A DNA stretch of 56,489 nucleotides from contig NZ_JAEMVB010000011.1 in assembly GCF_029215995.1 (NCBI RefSeq), forward strand, positions 1 through 56,489, written 5' to 3'. Source of the DNA: Sulfurimonas sp. SAG-AH-194-L11. GTDB lineage: Bacteria > Campylobacterota > Campylobacteria > Campylobacterales > Sulfurimonadaceae. This document shows, one piece after another, positions 53,905-56,489 of this stretch. Position numbers and translations under genes: made by a program. Positions within the stretch are counted from its first letter, which is position 1. Every line of letters begins with the position of its first letter. Under the pieces are notes generated by a model. The model saw only the letters and a program-made list of their open reading frames with translations, ran no database searches and was not told the origin of the DNA.

Positions 53905-54621
53905 ATGACACAAGAAGAACTAGACGCTTTAATGGGTGGAGAGATTGATTTAGATGAGCTAGAAGAAGATGCTGTAAGCGAAGAGAGTTCAGAGGTAGAA
54001 ACTTTTGAAGAAACTACAGAAGAAGTCGCTGAAGCATCTTCAAAAAAAGATGATGAGCCAGCTGGATATGGTGAAGAAACAGCACATCATTGGCCCCTTC
54101 CTGCGACAGATGAGAACAAAATGGTACATCAACTTGATGATGTAACTAAAGAGAGTGAAGAAAAAGCGGGTGAGATATTTGATATTATTGAAAATATTTC
54201 TAACGAACTTATGGAAAAAGAGGAAGAGGCAAATATTACTATAGATACTCTGACAAGTAATATAGAACTCTTTAAAACTTTGACACAAAAGTTTCCTGAT
54301 GTAGCTGTGTTTTCTACTAGTTTAACACAAAATGAAGAGGCATTAGTCGCAGCACAGACGATTATTGAGACAATGCAAAACAGTGGAGATGAGATTATGA
54401 ATGTTATGGATATCATGCAGTATCAAGATATCCATCGACAAAAAATTGAGCGTGTTATTAATGTAATGCGTTCACTCGCAGGATATATGAACACTCTTTT
54501 TGAGGGTAAGATAGATGACTCTAAACGTGTATCATCGGCACAACATATCGTAGGTGATACTCATAATGATGTTGCATCTGCAGATGATATAGAAGCACTA
54601 CTTGCACAGTTTGGTCAATAA
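53905..54621 (+). CDS. cheZ: CheZ protein phosphatase for CheY-P
   Basis: Remote CheZ homologue of the Campylobacterota type (compare Cj0700 and HP0170). The 238-residue protein has an acidic, disordered N-terminal quarter, a long four-helix-bundle core (about 75-210) and a C-terminal tail. The catalytic pair is D175-X3-Q179 in QYQDIHRQKIERV, matching D143/Q147 of E. coli CheZ (QDLTGQV). The tail SADDIEALLAQFGQ matches the CheY-P-binding helix of CheZ. In addition the first residues, MTQEELDALMGG, look like the CheY-binding tip of FliM/FliY. The stop overlaps the next ATG by one base (TAATG). Confidence 0.85.
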   Translation: MTQEELDALMGGEIDLDELEEDAVSEESSEVETFEETTEEVAEASSKKDDEPAGYGEETAHHWPLPATDENKMVHQLDDVTKESEEKAGEIFDIIENISNELMEKEEEANITIDTLTSNIELFKTLTQKFPDVAVFSTSLTQNEEALVAAQTIIETMQNSGDEIMNVMDIMQYQDIHRQKIERVINVMRSLAGYMNTLFEGKIDDSKRVSSAQHIVGDTHNDVASADDIEALLAQFGQ

Positions 54622-55913
54622 TGAGTAAAAAAGTAGAACTGCTCTCTCCAGCAGGATCATTAGAGAAGTTAAAAATAGCAATAGACTTTGGTGCAGACGC
54701 CGTGTATGGTGGTGTAAGTCACTTCTCCCTTCGCATAAGAAGTGGAAAAGAGTTTAGTATGGAAGATTTCGCTGAAGGTATTGAATATGCTCATGCAAGA
54801 GGTAAAAAAGTATATGTCACTATAAATGGCTTTCCTTTTAACTCTCAAATAGCACTTTTAAAAAAACATATAGTAGCTATGGGTGCATTAAACCCTGATG
54901 CTTTTATTGTTGCAACGCCAGGTGTTTTAAAACTGTGTCATGAGTTAGTTCCTGGTATGGCTCTACATCTCTCAACACAAGCAAATGTTATGAATGTACT
55001 TGATGCTCAGATTTACCATGACATGGGTGCTACTCGTATTATTACAGCACGTGAGATAAGTCTTAAAGATTTAGTAGCTATAAAAACGCAAATACCAAGC
55101 CTAGAGTTAGAAGTTTTTGTTCATGGAAGTATGTGTTTTGCATATAGTGGGCGTTGTCTTATCTCTACACTACAGTCTGGTCGTGTTCCTAACCGTGGTT
55201 CATGTGCAAATGATTGTCGTTTTGAGTATGAGATGTATGCTGCAAATCCTGAAACAGGAACACTCTTTCGTTTAGAAGAAGATGAGGGCGTTGGAACTTA
55301 CATTATGAATGCAAAAGACCTTAACCTTGCTTCACATATGAAAGAGATTTTAGATGCTGGTGTTGTTGATAGTGTAAAAGTAGAAGGTCGTACTAAAACG
55401 GCTTACTATGCCGCTACAACTGCAAAAGCATATAGAATGGCGATAAACGACTACTATGATGGTGAGTTTAATGAAGATAAGTATCAGTACGAACTTCAAT
55501 CACTCCAAAACCGTGGATATACAGATGCTTATCTAGTGTCACGCCCTTTTGAGCGAAATAATACGCAGAGTCTTGATTTTTCTATGCAACTCGGAACACA
55601 TCAGGTAAGTGGTATAGTAAATCCTGATGGAACTCACTTTTTATGTAAGTTTAAAACAGAGCCAAATGATGAGATGGAAGTTGTTTTTCCTCTTGGAAGT
55701 GATGTGGCGATAGTCGATAATGATATTGGAACGACTTATGAAAAAGATGGAAGATTTTATATGAAACTCAAACAGATTAAGACTGAAAAAGGAAAGCTGT
55801 ATGACGCTATTCATAGTGGAAACACAAATGAAATCATTCTTCCTACAACTTTTCCTGCATTTACATTTTTTAGAGTGCCTTCTAACTTAGATATGGGAAC
55901 AAACCCACGATGA
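54621..55913 (+). CDS. U32 family peptidase / tRNA hydroxylation protein (TrhP-like)
   Basis: A 430-residue U32 protein. It starts with VELLSPAGSLEKLKIAIDFG, and has the family signature EVFVHGSMCFAYSGRCLIS followed by NRGSCANDCRFEY, which together supply iron-sulfur-type cysteines, then KVEGRTKTAYYAA. Proteins of this type (YegQ/TrhP) are needed for 5-hydroxyuridine formation in tRNA wobble positions; an older reading is collagenase-like peptidase. It overlaps cheZ by one base and purE by 4 nt. The same gene order is found in C. jejuni (Cj0700-Cj0702). Confidence 0.87.
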   Translation: MSKKVELLSPAGSLEKLKIAIDFGADAVYGGVSHFSLRIRSGKEFSMEDFAEGIEYAHARGKKVYVTINGFPFNSQIALLKKHIVAMGALNPDAFIVATPGVLKLCHELVPGMALHLSTQANVMNVLDAQIYHDMGATRIITAREISLKDLVAIKTQIPSLELEVFVHGSMCFAYSGRCLISTLQSGRVPNRGSCANDCRFEYEMYAANPETGTLFRLEEDEGVGTYIMNAKDLNLASHMKEILDAGVVDSVKVEGRTKTAYYAATTAKAYRMAINDYYDGEFNEDKYQYELQSLQNRGYTDAYLVSRPFERNNTQSLDFSMQLGTHQVSGIVNPDGTHFLCKFKTEPNDEMEVVFPLGSDVAIVDNDIGTTYEKDGRFYMKLKQIKTEKGKLYDAIHSGNTNEIILPTTFPAFTFFRVPSNLDMGTNPR

Positions 55914-56407
55914 AGTTTGTATCAATCGTAATAGGGTCTAAAAGTGATTATGGAATTATGAAAGCATGTTCAGATACCTTTGAAGCCTTTGGTGTAAACT
56001 ATGAACTCATCGTATCATCAGCTCACAGATCTCGAACGCGAACACTGAAGTATATTGAAGAGGCTGAGGCAAAGGGTGCACAAGTATTTATCGCTGCATC
56101 GGGAATGGCAGCTCACTTAGCAGGAGTTCTAAGCTCAAAAACAGTAAAGCCTATCATAGGTGTGCCTATGTCTGCTTCAGCACTAGCAGGTATAGATGCA
56201 CTACTCTCTACGGTACAGATGCCAGCTGGAATGCCAGTTGCTACAGTTGCTATAGGTAAAGCAGGGGCGATTAACTCTGCGTTTCTTGCGATGCAAATTT
56301 TAGCTTTGAACAATGAAGAGTTAGCTATAAAACTCAAAGAAGATAGAATTGCAAAAGAGAAAAAAGTTGAGATGGATTCTTTAGAGATTGAGACCATTAT
56401 TTCATAA
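55910..56407 (+). CDS. purE: N5-carboxyaminoimidazole ribonucleotide mutase
   Basis: Purine synthesis enzyme of 165 residues, class I PurE. Substrate-binding motifs: [11 protein letters not shown] near the start, [12 protein letters not shown] with the catalytic His, [13 protein letters not shown] and [17 protein letters not shown]. The 25-residue C-terminal extension ([17 protein letters not shown]) is charged and helical. The start overlaps the U32 gene by 4 nt. Confidence 0.94.
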   Translation: MKFVSIVIGSKSDYGIMKACSDTFEAFGVNYELIVSSAHRSRTRTLKYIEEAEAKGAQVFIAASGMAAHLAGVLSSKTVKPIIGVPMSASALAGIDALLSTVQMPAGMPVATVAIGKAGAINSAFLAMQILALNNEELAIKLKEDRIAKEKKVEMDSLEIETIIS

Positions 56408-56416
56408 GGAGCTTAG

Positions 56417-56489
56417 ATGACATGGATGCGTGATGAAGAGTATTGTGAGTTAACTGGTTTAGAGATGTCTGCGGTTGAAGATTTAATTG
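56417..56489 (+). CDS. Start of a further gene (hypothetical, cut by window edge)
   Basis: ATG at 56417 with AAGGAG 6 nt upstream opens a frame that reads MTWMRDEEYCELTGLEMSAV... to the edge, 24 residues. It follows purE by 9 bp. In C. jejuni a small unknown gene (Cj0703) sits between purE and glyQ, and this is probably its counterpart. Too short to say more. Confidence 0.6.
   Translation, partial: MTWMRDEEYCELTGLEMSAVEDLI

Noticed and set aside
1..56489. CRISPR arrays, tRNA/rRNA genes, insertion sequences, prophage or integrase genes
   Set aside because: No regularly spaced repeats, tRNA cloverleaf-like intergenic sequence, transposase motif or phage structural gene was seen; genes are tightly packed with short gaps.

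Overview
The window comes from a free-living-type member of the Campylobacterota (Epsilonproteobacteria), most like Sulfurimonas and its relatives. The evidence is the AT-rich composition, an NADH-dehydrogenase operon (nuo) without NuoE and NuoF, pflA directly behind nuoN, the order cheZ - U32 peptidase - purE, an FqrB-type flavodoxin reductase, and a PurF and HisIE of the type usual in this group. All assignments were made by reading the sequence; no database search was run.

Layout. 1-3648 (minus): a complete-order TtpC-type TonB system (DUF3450 protein, TtpC-like MotA/TolQ/ExbB protein, ExbB, ExbD, TonB; TonB runs off the edge) with stop/start overlaps. 3776-5899 (minus): a large beta-helix lipoprotein. 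6079-8245: two fatty-acid desaturases facing each other across a perfect inverted repeat. 8363-12132 (plus): ilvE, an SPFH protein, hisIE and two tandem DUF2393 membrane proteins. 12137-14457 (minus): a YhcC-type radical SAM protein and purF. 14650-20386 (plus): a large lipoprotein with an interrupted YfaP-like domain, a kexin-like S8 protease with P domain, a small secreted protein that looks like a separately encoded propeptide/chaperone, and a C-terminal J-domain protein. 20404-22660 (minus): a stand-alone DUF234/nuclease-like protein coupled to a Y-family DNA polymerase. 22919-25408 (plus): fqrB, a small lipoprotein and nfo. 25473-29782 (plus): secreted alpha/beta hydrolase, FadL-family porin and an AAA+ ATPase. 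29968-47004 (plus): the whole nuo operon followed by pflA. 47013-53830 (minus): dapB, a NapH-like/cyclic-nucleotide-binding fusion with a periplasmic rhodanese, trxB, a degenerate thioredoxin, trxA and a HisJ-type phosphatase. 53905-56489 (plus): cheZ, a U32 peptidase, purE and the start of a further gene.

How the parts connect. Complex I here has no NADH-binding module; instead two NuoG-like proteins both carry an N7-type cysteine motif, and FqrB offers a route between NADPH and flavodoxin/ferredoxin. PflA and CheZ tie the region to flagellar motor function and chemotaxis. Lipid handling is suggested by two desaturases plus the hydrolase-FadL pair. Three minus-strand units (TonB system, beta-helix lipoprotein, rhodanese/cNMP fusion) share direct repeats of TGTAAC/TGTTTC with an 11-bp period upstream of their starts, resembling a Pho-type response-regulator box.

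Most interesting: the protease/external-chaperone pair at 16766-19524, the cNMP-polyferredoxin plus rhodanese unit at 47817-51128, the shared 11-bp repeats, and the duplicated N7-bearing NuoG-like subunits. No tRNA, rRNA, CRISPR array, insertion sequence or prophage gene was recognised, and no gene-free stretch exceeds 300 bases.
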